Origin: Lacticaseibacillus hulanensis | Lineage (GTDB): Bacteria > Bacillota > Bacilli > Lactobacillales > Lactobacillaceae | NCBI RefSeq assembly: GCF_004010095.1 | Contig: NZ_RRYD01000002.1 | Location: 1 to 64,000 of the forward strand | Length of the DNA: 64,000 nt | Reading direction: 5' to 3' | In this document: in pieces, positions 17,424 through 27,102 of the stretch | How the letters are laid out: each line of letters begins with the position of its first letter | Position numbering within the stretch: the first letter of the stretch is position 1 | The notes under the pieces: generated by a model | Databases searched by the model: none | Told to the model about the DNA's origin: nothing | Seen by the model: the letters and a program-made list of their open reading frames with translations, nothing else | Made by a program: the position numbers and the translations under genes

Positions 17424-18161
17424 TTAAATTGTTAATACCGGCCCATCACTTGCAAGCAGAACCGGGATGCTTCCAGCCGCTGTTTCAGCCTCTTGCCGCA
17501 GCGCCTCTAGATCTTCAGTTTGCGGTAGGTGCGTTAAGAGTAATTCCTTGACCCCAGCATCCGCGGCGACCTGGCCCGCCTCGCCGCCGGTCAAGTGCCA
17601 GCGCGGCTTTGGTTTACTGTTGCGGAAGTTCGTGTCCGCCATCAGCAAGTCCGCCCCCTGGGCAAATGGTGCAAGACCGGCGAAGTAGCGCGTGTCACTG
17701 GTGTTCACCACGATTTTGCCTGTTGCCCGCTCAACAATGCGTACCGCAAACGCTGGAACCGGGTGCTCGGTTTCAAGGAAGGTCAGCGTAAACGGTCCGA
17801 CTTCAAGCCTAGACTCACCCGCATAACCGACGCCCTTCGTGAAGTTGCCAAAGGTGAGCGCGGCAAAATTGAGTGGATCCTTCGTGTGCCCGTAAATTGG
17901 CAAGACTGGCTCCTTCTTGTCGCCGGGACGCAGCTGCCAGTAGTATTGCAGCGTGCCCACGTCAGCCGTGTGGTCGTGGTGGTAGTGTGTCAGCAGCACC
18001 CCGTCCAGCTGCAACGGGTCCAGATGCTTTTCCAGTTCCAGCAGCACCCCACTACCAGCGTCCATCAGCAGGTTAAAGTCCCCGCTGGTTACCAGGTAGC
18101 CACTCGTGCCAATGCCATCTGCGGGGTAACCCCCATAATATCCTAGAATTCGAATTTGCAT
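17424..18161 (-). CDS. Metallo-beta-lactamase fold hydrolase (YhfI type)
   Basis: A 245-residue metal-dependent hydrolase related to ribonuclease Z and Bacillus YhfI. The metal-binding motif THYHHDHTADV is at about residues 58-68, with the preceding LLMDAGSG strand and later His and Asp residues (TEHP, NTSDTRY, LLTHLPQ). The substrate is not established for this family. The ATG at 18161 follows GGGAGG; the longer frame has no ribosome-binding site. Confidence 0.88.
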   Translation of the reverse strand: MQIRILGYYGGYPADGIGTSGYLVTSGDFNLLMDAGSGVLLELEKHLDPLQLDGVLLTHYHHDHTADVGTLQYYWQLRPGDKKEPVLPIYGHTKDPLNFAALTFGNFTKGVGYAGESRLEVGPFTLTFLETEHPVPAFAVRIVERATGKIVVNTSDTRYFAGLAPFAQGADLLMADTNFRNSKPKPRWHLTGGEAGQVAADAGVKELLLTHLPQTEDLEALRQEAETAAGSIPVLLASDGPVLTI

Positions 18162-18260
18162 ATTAGTTTTCCTCCCGGCTAAGTCTGTCATCCTTAAAAG
18201 TCACCTGTTTACCGCCTAAACAGCCGTGAAAGCGATATAATGAGTTAAGGAGGTGTAACG

Positions 18261-18770
18261 ATGACCAAATCATTGCAAACAGTTTTCGGTTCACAACAGT
18301 TCTTAAACACCCTTATTTCTAAGGTACCGCAACCGGCGTACCTTCTCAAGCCTAGCGCCAGCACACAGAACTTCATGTTGCTCGATATGTCCGGTCAAGG
18401 CCAATTTAGCGTCCCAATCAGATTCACCGTTGCACGCACAACTGGCACCATCGAATATGGTGAGTTCATCCAGTTCATGTATTTCTACATCACCAAGGAT
18501 CAAGAAACATTATTCACTAACGGTATGGACAAGATTTTCAACGCCAAGGACCACTTCCCCGGCATCGGCAATATCACCCTTGGCCGCGCGCAGTCCGAAC
18601 GCATTCAGTACGTCCTGATTACGTCCTGGGAACGGAGCACGGACTTCTTCAAACTGAAGGAAACCCCTGCATTCGAACCAATGCGCAAGTACATGGACCG
18701 CGCGGCGCAGACCGGCGGCTACCACGAGACGGGCTACAAGGTGCTCGCACCACACGAATACCTGGACTAA
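18261..18770 (+). CDS. ABM-domain protein, HmoB/YhgC-like
   Basis: A 169-residue protein. The C-terminal half (GNITLGRAQSERIQYVLITSWERSTDFFKLKETPAF) looks like the antibiotic-biosynthesis-monooxygenase fold used by heme-degrading monooxygenases such as HmoB; the N-terminal half is less distinctive. Heme degradation is possible but not shown. AAGGAGGTG precedes the ATG. It is divergent from the metallo-hydrolase and convergent with ptsI. Confidence 0.6.
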   Translation: MTKSLQTVFGSQQFLNTLISKVPQPAYLLKPSASTQNFMLLDMSGQGQFSVPIRFTVARTTGTIEYGEFIQFMYFYITKDQETLFTNGMDKIFNAKDHFPGIGNITLGRAQSERIQYVLITSWERSTDFFKLKETPAFEPMRKYMDRAAQTGGYHETGYKVLAPHEYLD

Positions 18771-18816
18771 CACGTGCTTCGGCAGTGAATCTTTGCCGCA
18801 ACGACGCGCAATATAT

Positions 18817-18852
18817 ACAAAAAAGCCCTCACGCAATGCGTGGGGGCTTTTC
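18817..18852. terminator. Terminator between ABM-like gene and ptsI
   Basis: AAAAGCCCTCACGC / GCGTGGGGGCTTTT with a short loop, A/T runs on both sides; serves both converging transcripts. Confidence 0.85.
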
Positions 18853-18865
18853 GTATGGTCTGACA

Positions 18866-20587
18866 TTACTTAACGTTCTCTTCTACAAGGGCCTTGTTCT
18901 GGTCGTTGGAGATGTTCTCGTTAATCGCTGTGTCAGCGAGCTTCTTCATGTCTTCGGTGGACAGCTTCTTCATGAGGGAACGAACCTTCAAGATGGAGGT
19001 TGCACTCATGGAGTATTCGTCGAGGCCGAGGCCAAGCAGGAGTGGCACCATGATTGGGTCACCAGCTGCTTCACCACACATGCCGACCCACTTGCCTTCT
19101 GCGTGTGCCGAGTCAATAACGTGCTTGACGAGGCGCAGAATGGATGGGTTGTATGGCTGGTAGAGGTAAGAAACGTGTTCGTTACCACGGTCAGCAGCCA
19201 TCGTGTATTGAATCAGGTCGTTGGTCCCAATGGAGAAGAAGTCAACTTGCTTAGCAAACTGGTCTGCAAGGACAGCAGCTGCTGGGATTTCAATCATAAT
19301 CCCGAGCTGGATGTCGTCAGAAATCTTAACGCCATCAGCAACAAGCTTTTCTTTTTCTTCAGTGAAGATCTTCTTAGCTGCCTGGAATTCCTGAAGTGTC
19401 GCAATCATTGGGAACATAATCCGTAGCTTACCAAATGCGGATGCACGAAGAAGTGCACGCAACTGGGTGCGGAAGATTTCCTGCCGGTCGAGACTAATCC
19501 GGATTGCACGGTAGCCCAAGAATGGGTTCATTTCTTCTGGAAGTGGCATGTATGGCAGGTGCTTATCGCCCCCGATATCCATTGTGCGCACAACCACAGG
19601 CTTAGGGTTCATTGTTTCAACAACCTGCTTGTATGCTTCGAACTGGTCGTCTTCGCTAGGGAGTTCAGCAGAGTCCATGTACAGGAATTCAGTCCGGTAC
19701 AGGCCAATTGCTTCGGCACCGTTAGCCAGAACCCCATCGAGGTCCTTAGGCGTACCAATGTTAGCAGCAAGGTCGAAGTGCTTACCGTCAGCCGTTACCG
19801 TCGATGCAGTCTTGAGCTGAGCCCATTCTGCCTTCTTGGTTGCGTAGTCAGTAGCTTCCTTCTCGAACTTAGCTTGACGATCTGCATCTGGGTCCACCAC
19901 AACCTGCCCGGTCAAACCATCAACTGCAAGCAGCTGACCGTTCTTAACGGACTTCGTGATGTCTTGGGTCCCAACAACAGCTGGGATTTCAAGAGAACGA
20001 GCCATAATCGCAGAGTGCGCGGTCCGGCCACCGATATCGGTGACAAAAGCCTTAACGTACTTCTTGTTGAGCTGAGCAGTGTCACTTGGCGTAAGGTCGT
20101 GGGCAACCACAACTACTTCTTCGTCAATGAGCGCTGGGTTTGGCAGCTGAACACCAAGCAGGTGGCTGAGTACACGCTGGGAAACGTCGCGGACATCCGC
20201 TGCACGTTCCTGCATGTATGCATTGTCGGTCATTGCTTCAAATGTAGCAATGAACATTGAAGAAACATCTGAAAGTGCCTGTTCAGCGTTTTCCTTGTCG
20301 TCTTCAATCTTAGACTTAACAGCACCAGTGAACTCAGGGTCGGCCAGAATCATCATGTGGGCATCGAACACCTGAGCTTCTTCTTCCCCGAGTGATTCAA
20401 CCGCTTTTGCACGGATGAGCTTCAGGTCAGCATTGGAAGCTTCGATAGCGGCATCAAAACGCGCCGTTTCGGCTGCTGTGTCTTCAACTGTTGTTTTGGT
20501 AAAGGACAAGTCGGGCTGAACGAGCATGTACGCCTTAGCGATAGCAATCCCGTCGGACGCGGCAATACCCTGGAGTTCCTTGGTCAT
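18866..20587 (-). CDS. ptsI: PTS enzyme I (phosphoenolpyruvate-protein phosphotransferase)
   Basis: Transfers phosphate from phosphoenolpyruvate to HPr, the first step of sugar uptake by the phosphotransferase system. The 573-residue length is normal. The phosphorylated His191 lies in [13 protein letters not shown]; the PEP-binding domain shows [24 protein letters not shown] and the C-terminal Cys in [11 protein letters not shown]. Its ATG overlaps the ptsH stop codon (TAATG), so the two are translationally coupled. Confidence 0.98.
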   Translation of the reverse strand: MTKELQGIAASDGIAIAKAYMLVQPDLSFTKTTVEDTAAETARFDAAIEASNADLKLIRAKAVESLGEEEAQVFDAHMMILADPEFTGAVKSKIEDDKENAEQALSDVSSMFIATFEAMTDNAYMQERAADVRDVSQRVLSHLLGVQLPNPALIDEEVVVVAHDLTPSDTAQLNKKYVKAFVTDIGGRTAHSAIMARSLEIPAVVGTQDITKSVKNGQLLAVDGLTGQVVVDPDADRQAKFEKEATDYATKKAEWAQLKTASTVTADGKHFDLAANIGTPKDLDGVLANGAEAIGLYRTEFLYMDSAELPSEDDQFEAYKQVVETMNPKPVVVRTMDIGGDKHLPYMPLPEEMNPFLGYRAIRISLDRQEIFRTQLRALLRASAFGKLRIMFPMIATLQEFQAAKKIFTEEKEKLVADGVKISDDIQLGIMIEIPAAAVLADQFAKQVDFFSIGTNDLIQYTMAADRGNEHVSYLYQPYNPSILRLVKHVIDSAHAEGKWVGMCGEAAGDPIMVPLLLGLGLDEYSMSATSILKVRSLMKKLSTEDMKKLADTAINENISNDQNKALVEENVK

Positions 20588-20853
20588 TATTCAGCCAGGC
20601 CTTCCTTCTTCATCGTGTCGTCGATAGCTGCAATTGCGTCAGCTTCGTCGGCACCTTCAGCAGAGATGGTTACGTCGGCACCCTGGCCAACACCAAGGCT
20701 CATAACGCCCATGATGGACTTAAGGTTTACAGACTTGCCCTTGTATTCAAGGTTGATGTCTGAGGTAAACTTGCTTGCTGCCTGAACAAGCAAGGTTGCT
20801 GGACGGGCGTGGATCCCACTAGCTGCAATAACGTTGTATTCACGAGTTTCCAT
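20587..20853 (-). CDS. ptsH: Phosphocarrier protein HPr
   Basis: An 88-residue carrier of phosphate between enzyme I and the sugar-specific PTS proteins, and in Gram-positives a regulator with CcpA. Active-site His15 lies in ASGIHARPA and the regulatory Ser46 in [14 protein letters not shown] at 20853 has AAGGAGAG nine bases upstream. First gene of the ptsHI operon. Confidence 0.98.
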   Translation of the reverse strand: METREYNVIAASGIHARPATLLVQAASKFTSDINLEYKGKSVNLKSIMGVMSLGVGQGADVTISAEGADEADAIAAIDDTMKKEGLAE

Positions 20854-20941
20854 GAAAAATCTCTCCTTTGGTCTGGTTAAAATCAATTCCTGTAAAGGTT
20901 ACCATTTTTACGAGCGGTTAACAAGTCTTTTATAAGAGCGG

Positions 20942-21130
20942 TTACGCGTTGGCGGACACATAGTGGTAAATGATTTTCCCACCACGCTTTGCTGTCCCCA
21001 CGATTTCCTTGCGCTCTGGATAATTCGTCCAGGCGTCACGGAAGGCCATGAAGTTCGTCGAGTCGATTTCAATCTCCTCAATCTCGCCAGCGCGCAGCTT
21101 GTCCATAAGTTCGACATAGTCAGTTGCCAC
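20942..21130 (-). CDS. Small conserved-type protein, function unknown
   Basis: A 62-residue acidic protein starting at a GTG seven bases after AAAGGAGGT, an excellent ribosome-binding site. Sequence features: VATDYVELMDKLRAGEIEEIEIDS then TNFMAFRDAWTNYPERKEIVG and a C-terminal GGKIIYHY. No membrane segment. It ends 88 bp before ptsH on the same strand and could be carried on the same transcript. I recognise no family with certainty. Confidence 0.7.
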   Translation of the reverse strand: MATDYVELMDKLRAGEIEEIEIDSTNFMAFRDAWTNYPERKEIVGTAKRGGKIIYHYVSANA

Positions 21131-21490
21131 GAATGATACCTCCTTTTCAGAATGCAAATTAGTTTAACACGCAATCGGTTACAAGACAATGCACGCCTTT
21201 TCATTTTTGCAAAATTTCTGGATTATTCCTAGGCATATACGGTACTAATCCGAAATAAATGCCAAAGTGCCGGCGATTATCCGCAAAGGTGAATTTTGTG
21301 AAAAAGTTTTCTTAAACTTTAATTTTGGCCGGTGCACAAGTCCCCTTTTGGCCGGCCAGTGCAGCAGCTGGTATACTCCCCCGTCTCGCTAATTTCGCTG
21401 GGCCATCCGCCCGATTGCCGCTAGCGAAAGTCACTTTCAGGGCGTTAAAAACGCTGCCGGACACAACTGCTAATTTGCCTTGAAACAAAA

Positions 21491-21517
21491 TTAGCACTCT
21501 CGGGTCTAGAGTGCTTG
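21491..21517. promoter_or_regulatory. CIRCE element (HrcA operator) upstream of clpE
   Basis: TTAGCACTC, nine bases, GAGTGCTTG: 8 of 9 positions of the canonical CIRCE arms on the right, 9 of 9 on the left. Its right arm overlaps the -35 box of the clpE promoter. Confidence 0.9.
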
Positions 21518-21542
21518 CAAATATTTGGCTCTGAGTTATACT
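21515..21542 (+). promoter_or_regulatory. clpE promoter
   Basis: -35 TTGCAA (21515-21520), 16-bp spacer, -10 TATACT (21537-21542). Wedged between CIRCE and the CtsR box. Confidence 0.8.
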
Positions 21543-21550
21543 ATGGTCAT

Positions 21551-21567
21551 GGTCAAGAAAGGTCAAA
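21551..21567. promoter_or_regulatory. CtsR operator
   Basis: Direct heptads GGTCAAG-AAA-GGTCAAA match the CtsR consensus. A further GGTCA half-site lies at 21545 and an inverted TTTGACC at 21584-21590. The box covers the expected transcription start of clpE. Confidence 0.9.
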
Positions 21568-21631
21568 TAAAAGCAAATGTGTTTTTGACCTTTGCGGCCG
21601 CACACCATCTATAGAAAGGTTGTGACAAATA

Positions 21632-23839
21632 GTGTTGTGTGAGAACTGCAAAAAGAATCCAGCAACGATTCATCTGTACACTAACGTCAACGGTTCCCGC
21701 CAAGAAGTCAACCTATGTCAGAACTGCTACCAGCAATTGAAGGAGCAGAATATGAACCAGCAGTCGACTAACCAGGCAAACGATCCGTTCGGGTTTAACG
21801 GCCTGGACGATATTTTCCGCGCCATGAGTGGCGACAATGCGGGAGCAGGCAGTCCGCAAAGCGGCAACACCAGCAACCAGCAGATGCGCGGCAGAAGACA
21901 AGGCAACGGCAATGGCGGTGGCGGCTTACTGGCCCAGTTCGGGGTTAACCTGACTGACCAAGCCAAGAACGGCGAAATTGATCCCGTTATCGGGCGGGAC
22001 AAGGAAATTGCCCGTGTTATTGAAATTCTCAACCGGCGCACAAAGAACAACCCCGTCCTCATTGGTGAGGCCGGAGTTGGTAAGACCGCTGTTGTTGAGG
22101 GCCTTGCGCTGAAGATTGCAAACGGCGAGGTACCACAAAAGCTGCAAGATCGTCAGGTCATCCGGCTCGATGTTGTTTCCCTCGTTCAGGGCACCAGCAT
22201 GCGGGGTCAGTTTGAACAGCGCATGCAGCAGCTGCTTGATGAACTCAAGAAGCGCAAAGACATCATTTTGTTCATCGACGAAATCCACGAAATCGTGGGT
22301 GCCGGTAACGCTGAAGGCGGAATGGACGCGGGTAACGTTCTGAAGCCTGCACTTGCTCGGGGCGAACTCCAACTCGTTGGGGCCACCACCAGCAACGAAT
22401 TCCGGACGATTGAAAAGGACTCTGCCTTAGCGCGGCGGCTCCAGCCGATTACGGTCAACGAACCATCGACCGAGGAAACCGTCAAGATTCTGGAAGGAAT
22501 CCAGCCACGCTACGAAGCGTACCACCACGTCCACTACACGAAGGACGCCATCGATGCGGCGGTGCAGCTATCTGCCCGCTACATTCAGGACCGTTACCTG
22601 CCTGATAAGGCAATCGACTTGCTCGATGAAGCCGGTAGCCGCAAGAATCTGACCATCACGGCGATTGACCCCGCAGTGATTGACAAGAAGATTAAGGATG
22701 CCGAAGCCCAGAAGCAGGACGCCCTAAAGAGTGAGGACTACGAAAAGGCCGCATTTTACCGCGACCAGGTAACTAAGCTCGAGAAGATGCAAAAGGATCA
22801 GGCGGACTTGCCTGAAGACCAGCAGCCCAAGGTCACCGAGAAGGACATGGAACAGATTGTCGAGGAAAAGACCGGCATTCCTGTTGGCGAACTTAAGCAC
22901 CAAGAACAGGAGCAACTGAAGAGTCTGGCTCCGACTTTGGCAAGCAAGGTTATTGGACAGAACGAAGCAGTTGATAAGGTTGCCCGCGCAATTCGCCGCA
23001 ACCGCATCGGTTTCAACAAGACCGGCCGGCCAATCGGCAGTTTCCTGTTCGTTGGCCCAACTGGTGTTGGTAAGACTGAACTCGCCAAGCAGCTAGCTTC
23101 CGCCCTGTTCGGGACTGAGGATTCGATGATTCGCTTCGACATGTCGGAATACATGGAGAAGCACAGTGTGTCTAAGCTCATCGGTTCCCCTCCTGGCTAC
23201 GTTGGCTACGAGGAAGCTGGTCAGCTGACCGAAAAGGTTCGTCGTAACCCATACAGTTTGATTTTGCTCGACGAAATCGAAAAGGCGCACCCTGACGTCA
23301 TGAACATGTTCCTGCAGATTCTGGACGATGGCCGTCTTACGGACAGTCAGGGTCGTGTGGTTTCCTTCAAGGATACGATTATCATCATGACCACGAACGC
23401 CGGGGCAACGGACGCCGAAGCCAACGTTGGGTTCTCTGCCAGCATCAACGGCACCACCCACAGCATCCTGGCGCAGCTGGGTAACTACTTCAAGCCTGAA
23501 TTCCTGAACCGTTTCGATGACATTGTTGAGTTCCAACCACTCAGCAAGAACAGTCTACTTAAGATTGTCGACCTGATGATTGATGACACCAACAAGAACA
23601 TCTTGGCGCAGGGGCTGAGCATTCGCGTAACGGCACCAGTCAAGGAGAAGCTCGTGGAACTGGGTTACAACCCAGCCATGGGTGCACGTCCACTTCGCCG
23701 GGTCATTCAAGAACAGATTGAGGACCGCATTGCGGACTACTACCTCGATCACCCAGACGTGACCGCACTGGAAGCACGGATGAGTGATGGCAATATCACC
23801 GTCACCGCCGCCGCTGCACCAGCAGTTGCTGAGAAATAA
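21632..23839 (+). CDS. clpE: ATP-dependent Clp protease ATP-binding subunit ClpE
   Basis: HSP100 unfoldase that feeds ClpP or disaggregates proteins under heat stress. The 735-residue protein has the ClpE hallmark N-terminal zinc finger (C3, C6, C29, C32), a Gln/Asn/Gly-rich linker, a first AAA domain with GEAGVGKT at 145-152, a UVR-like coiled segment ([18 protein letters not shown]) and a second AAA domain with GPTGVGKT near residue 475. Start is GTG at 21632, giving MLCENC; the ribosome-binding site GAAAGG is 12 bases upstream. CIRCE and CtsR sites imply double stress control. Confidence 0.97.
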   Translation: MLCENCKKNPATIHLYTNVNGSRQEVNLCQNCYQQLKEQNMNQQSTNQANDPFGFNGLDDIFRAMSGDNAGAGSPQSGNTSNQQMRGRRQGNGNGGGGLLAQFGVNLTDQAKNGEIDPVIGRDKEIARVIEILNRRTKNNPVLIGEAGVGKTAVVEGLALKIANGEVPQKLQDRQVIRLDVVSLVQGTSMRGQFEQRMQQLLDELKKRKDIILFIDEIHEIVGAGNAEGGMDAGNVLKPALARGELQLVGATTSNEFRTIEKDSALARRLQPITVNEPSTEETVKILEGIQPRYEAYHHVHYTKDAIDAAVQLSARYIQDRYLPDKAIDLLDEAGSRKNLTITAIDPAVIDKKIKDAEAQKQDALKSEDYEKAAFYRDQVTKLEKMQKDQADLPEDQQPKVTEKDMEQIVEEKTGIPVGELKHQEQEQLKSLAPTLASKVIGQNEAVDKVARAIRRNRIGFNKTGRPIGSFLFVGPTGVGKTELAKQLASALFGTEDSMIRFDMSEYMEKHSVSKLIGSPPGYVGYEEAGQLTEKVRRNPYSLILLDEIEKAHPDVMNMFLQILDDGRLTDSQGRVVSFKDTIIIMTTNAGATDAEANVGFSASINGTTHSILAQLGNYFKPEFLNRFDDIVEFQPLSKNSLLKIVDLMIDDTNKNILAQGLSIRVTAPVKEKLVELGYNPAMGARPLRRVIQEQIEDRIADYYLDHPDVTALEARMSDGNITVTAAAAPAVAEK

Positions 23840-23842
23840 ATT

Positions 23843-23886
23843 AAAAAAGTCGTCACATGATCGAAAAAGTCGTGACGGCTTTTTTT
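23843..23886 (+). terminator. clpE terminator
   Basis: GTCGTCAC / GTGACGGC stem flanked by A and T runs, ending in seven T. Confidence 0.82.
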
Positions 23887-24110
23887 GTGCGCAATAATCA
23901 AAAAGGTGTGCACATAATCATCTAAATTAAAAAGAGAATTGGCCGGACCGGCTTCCACCACATGGGCCCCACTGCCAATTCCAATCCACATGTGCAGGTG
24001 TTCACCACTTCTTGTCCACATTAGTGAATCCGATTACAAAAAAACTGGAAAGTCGGTCCGCGTTACCTTATACTTAACATATACAAAGGAATCGAAAGGA
24101 CTGATACACG

Positions 24111-24410
24111 ATGCGGCTTATCGATGTCACCAACTCATACGCACACCTAGTCTCGCAACAGTTAGCGAACACCAACGCTCAGCTCGTGCAAGTCTACTCC
24201 CTGGGTCAGACGACGGTCGTCTTTACGGAATCGCCACACCACCAAGAAGTACTCTTCACTAACGAACGTCGTAACATCCAGAATGGTGAGATAGATTTTA
24301 CTTTAAAGGAATTAGCTGGAAAGGGCATCAAGGATGTCAAGGTACTTCGTTCGCGGCACTTAGCTGAAGTAACGATTCGTACCCCTGAGAGTTCTGCAGC
24401 GTCAGTCTAA
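24111..24410 (+). CDS. DUF1827 family protein
   Basis: A 99-residue soluble protein (MRLIDVTNSYAHLVSQQLAN, then VQVYSLGQTTVVFTE and HHQEVLF) matching the DUF1827 family of lactic acid bacteria, which commonly lies beside clpE. No function is known. A ribosome-binding site GAAAGGA precedes the ATG, and a strong terminator follows. Confidence 0.82.
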   Translation: MRLIDVTNSYAHLVSQQLANTNAQLVQVYSLGQTTVVFTESPHHQEVLFTNERRNIQNGEIDFTLKELAGKGIKDVKVLRSRHLAEVTIRTPESSAASV

Positions 24411-24423
24411 ACTATCTGCCGGG

Positions 24424-24474
24424 ATACACACTAAAATAGTTCGCGTGGCGCGGATTATTTTAGTGTGTATTTTC
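24424..24474 (+). terminator. Terminator after DUF1827 gene
   Basis: ATACACACTAAAATA / TATTTTAGTGTGTAT, a 15-bp stem with a T-tail. Confidence 0.88.
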
Positions 24475-24569
24475 GCATACTGACCGACTGACGTACATAT
24501 ATTTTACGATTAAGCACCACCGATTATTTCATAGAAAGCAATGTCCACTGGGCATTTGGGGAATGTGCA

Positions 24570-25475
24570 ATGCAAATATCTGATTACTTGTGGCAACGTG
24601 CACGTCCCGAGTCCCCGCGCTCGATTAGGCACCGTCGTCACGTTCACCGCAATAAGAAAATTAATATTCGGCAGACACCAGTTGAACCCGCTGCGGTTAA
24701 CCTCAAGCCAGATTCAGCCAAAACAATTGAGCAAATGCGGCCAGTACCGCAAAAGTCTGACCAACCTAACGAGCCTGAGCAACAGCACGTTCAAATGCGC
24801 CAGCCACGGCCGGTCCGCAAAAGCAGACGCATTCGCGTGCGCATTGATTACCACGATGCGGATACCGGCAAGCGGATTGCCAATCCAACCATGATTAGCG
24901 GCCACCCAGGCGAACGGCTCGCACTCAATTATCCGCAGCTAGAAGACTGGATTTTCGCCCGCATTGTTGGTTTTACGCCCACCTTCCCCAAACGGCGCCT
25001 GACCATTGTCCTCTATTACGTGCGGGTCAACGGTGCCCCGGTAATCGTGTACCACCGCGATCAGGACGGCCAGCTCTTGTGCCCACCGGAACATCTCACG
25101 GGACCACTTGACGCGGACTACACGGCATCGTGCCTGAACTACTTCAAGGGCTTGGTTCAAGGTGACGCTCAGATTAGCGGCCAGTTCACAAAACACGTCC
25201 GTGTGATTACTTTCACCTACCACATTGTCCCGGTCGTCCCAATTAAGTTGCCGGATGTTGCCTACGTTGAGCTACTGACTGAAAAAGAAGTCTACGAGTC
25301 CCCCGCCAGTAACGTGCCCCTACCCGCAATCCTGCCCCAGGGAACCTTCTGGCGCGTCTTTGCGGCCGCACAGACAACTACCGACCACCAGGTGTGGCTC
25401 AGCTTAGGCGGCGCACAGTGGCTCACAAACACCAACACGAGAGCCCACCAGCAAAATCCGTTTCTGCCACGATGA
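24570..25475 (+). CDS. MucBP-like repeat protein without signal peptide
   Basis: A 301-residue basic protein. Residues 1-85 are rich in Arg, Gln, Pro and probably disordered. From about 86 to 215 there are two tandem domains resembling MucBP (RIRVRIDYHDADTGKRIANP, then PVIVYHRDQDGQLLCPPEHLTGPLDADYTAS), each ending in a beta strand. The C-terminal 70 residues (GTFWRVFAAAQTT, VWLSLGGAQWLTN) look like an SH3-type surface repeat. No signal peptide, LPXTG motif or membrane segment is present, odd for domains usually found on exported proteins. The ribosome-binding site is weak (GGGGAATG). Confidence 0.65.
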   Translation: MQISDYLWQRARPESPRSIRHRRHVHRNKKINIRQTPVEPAAVNLKPDSAKTIEQMRPVPQKSDQPNEPEQQHVQMRQPRPVRKSRRIRVRIDYHDADTGKRIANPTMISGHPGERLALNYPQLEDWIFARIVGFTPTFPKRRLTIVLYYVRVNGAPVIVYHRDQDGQLLCPPEHLTGPLDADYTASCLNYFKGLVQGDAQISGQFTKHVRVITFTYHIVPVVPIKLPDVAYVELLTEKEVYESPASNVPLPAILPQGTFWRVFAAAQTTTDHQVWLSLGGAQWLTNTNTRAHQQNPFLPR

Positions 25476-25547
25476 ATCAGCTAAGCACTGATGCTGTCCG
25501 GCAGCGTCAGTCGTTTTGGTGGTATGAGTTGCTGAGTGGTATAGGGG

Positions 25548-25862
25548 CCGCGACTGGGCGGGGCCGGTGCGCGTTCCGTGCGGCTGGGATTTTCCGTGCG
25601 GCCGGTTGAAGCCCCCAAAACCTGGTCTTCAACCTAAAAATTGAGCCCCGCATGCCCGCTCTTCGGGTTACAAACTTAATACGTATTGTTAAGACCTGCT
25701 GGGAAACCTTGTTCTCCTAGCGGGTCTTAATTTTTGCCGGCTATGGTGTGGAGAAGCCCGATGCAAAACCCTCACCGGTCTTCTCTCACCATAGCTTTCA
25801 CAGGAAAATCCCAGCCGCACTACACGCGCACCGACCCCGCCCAGTCGCTACAACGTGGTTAG
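25548..25862. repeat. Repeat unit P, copy 2, with inverted arm
   Basis: 25634-25862 repeats 71-297 in direct orientation, including both hairpins (AAGACCTGCTGGG / CCTAGCGGGTCTT and CTATGGTGTGGAGAAG / CTTCTCTCACCATAG). In addition, 25548-25598 is an inverted copy of the unit's right end (GCGACTGGGCGGGG...GGCTGGGATTTTCC against GGAAAATCCCAGCC...CCCAGTCGC), so this copy has terminal inverted repeats of about 50 bp. The inverted arm is not visible at the first locus. Confidence 0.75.
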
Positions 25863-25982
25863 AATATAAATCTTACAACGGCACCGTATAAAACAGAAAT
25901 AACTGTCATACCGGAATCCATCACGCTTCATAGAAGATATATAGTCTACCGATACGAGGCAACTGGATGTCACTTTCTATCC

Positions 25983-26339
25983 AGCGGAGCGTTGTGGGGT
26001 TTGGCCTCCAGGTCCGGGCTGGGCCTCGGGTGTGCTTCGCCGTGGTCGCTGTGGCGGTCGTCTGGAGCCGGAAAAGCGCCGTCTCCAGACTAAAAATTTA
26101 GCTTTGCATCGTCGCAGTTAGTATTAGGTGTGTACGATACTTAGCATGTTTACGCTCGTTTCATCTTGTAATTCAGACCTGACAGCTCCTCACACAAATC
26201 TAAATTTTTCCCACAAGAATAGAGGGTGTGCCAACCGCAAAAACCGCGGTCGTCACAACCTCTATTCTTGTTGCCACGGCTGGGCGGCACACCCGAGGCC
26301 CAGCCCGGACCTGGAGGCCAAACCCCACAACGCGGAGCC
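25983..26339. repeat. Repeat unit Q, copy 2, inverted
   Basis: The reverse complement of 419-780: terminal arms, both internal hairpins and AT-boxes all match in inverted order, while about 80 bp in the centre have diverged. The distance from unit P (about 120 bp) is the same as at the first locus even though Q is flipped. Situated between the MucBP-like gene and the converging VIT genes. Confidence 0.75.
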
Positions 26340-26393
26340 TCCTCATTGGTCTAGCTCATCAAAACCACTTACGCTGCCGGACAGCGACAGCTG

Positions 26394-27092
26394 CTAGAAC
26401 AGCCTGCCGACGCCGTAGTGGATGAACATGGTGATGATGCCGATGATGATGTTGCGCACCACCGCCGCCCGCACAAAGCCGTGTCCAAGTTTCGCCGAGA
26501 ACAGCCCGGTTAGCCCAACGGCAATGACCGTGGCGATAATCGTCCCAATCCATCGCATAATCCCGGACAGGAACGTCAGTGCAAGCAGCGGCAACGCCCC
26601 ACCCAAGGCAGCACAGATTAGACTAGCAATAGCTGCCATCCATGGGTTCATCAGCTCATTCGGGTCCAGATCATACTTGACCCCGACCACCGTCTTCAGT
26701 GGCTGACTGCCCAGCAACTCGTCCGCAATCTCGGCGGCAGTCGCCTTGCTCACGCCTCGGTTTGAATAGTCGGCAATAACCGCCTCGCGCTCTTCGGCAA
26801 AGTTGGTCTCCAGTAATTTTGACTCTTTGGCAACCGCCGACGCCTCGGTGTCTTTTTGGGAGCTAACACTGGCGTACTCCCCGCCGGCCATGGAGAAGGC
26901 CACGGCCAGGAGATCAGCCAGGCCTGCGATGAACAGCGTGAAGGAGTTGGTGGTCACCGCCCCGACTGAGAACAGGACCCCGACGACCGTCAAAATACCA
27001 TCATTGGCCCCGAGCACACCGGCACGCAACGTGTTGGCCCGCATCGCTAGTGACTGTTCTTTTTTTACCACTTTTTCAGTTGTATCTGCCAT
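26394..27092 (-). CDS. VIT1/CCC1 family transporter (second of pair)
   Basis: A 232-residue membrane protein of the vacuolar iron/manganese transporter family, which moves Fe2+ or Mn2+. It has five predicted membrane segments, the family opening RANTLRAGVLGANDGIL, MAGGEYASVSSQKDTEA after the second segment and a cytoplasmic Glu-rich metal-binding stretch (EEREAVIADYSNRGVSKATAAEIADELL). AGGGGG precedes the ATG at 27092. Ten bases separate it from its paralogue upstream, so they form one operon. Confidence 0.9.
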   Translation of the reverse strand: MADTTEKVVKKEQSLAMRANTLRAGVLGANDGILTVVGVLFSVGAVTTNSFTLFIAGLADLLAVAFSMAGGEYASVSSQKDTEASAVAKESKLLETNFAEEREAVIADYSNRGVSKATAAEIADELLGSQPLKTVVGVKYDLDPNELMNPWMAAIASLICAALGGALPLLALTFLSGIMRWIGTIIATVIAVGLTGLFSAKLGHGFVRAAVVRNIIIGIITMFIHYGVGRLF

Positions 27093-27102
27093 GTTGCGCC
27101 CC

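Noticed and set aside
18785-19426. 213-residue plus-strand frame opposite ptsI
   Set aside because: It is an antisense shadow of ptsI with no ribosome-binding site or family resemblance.
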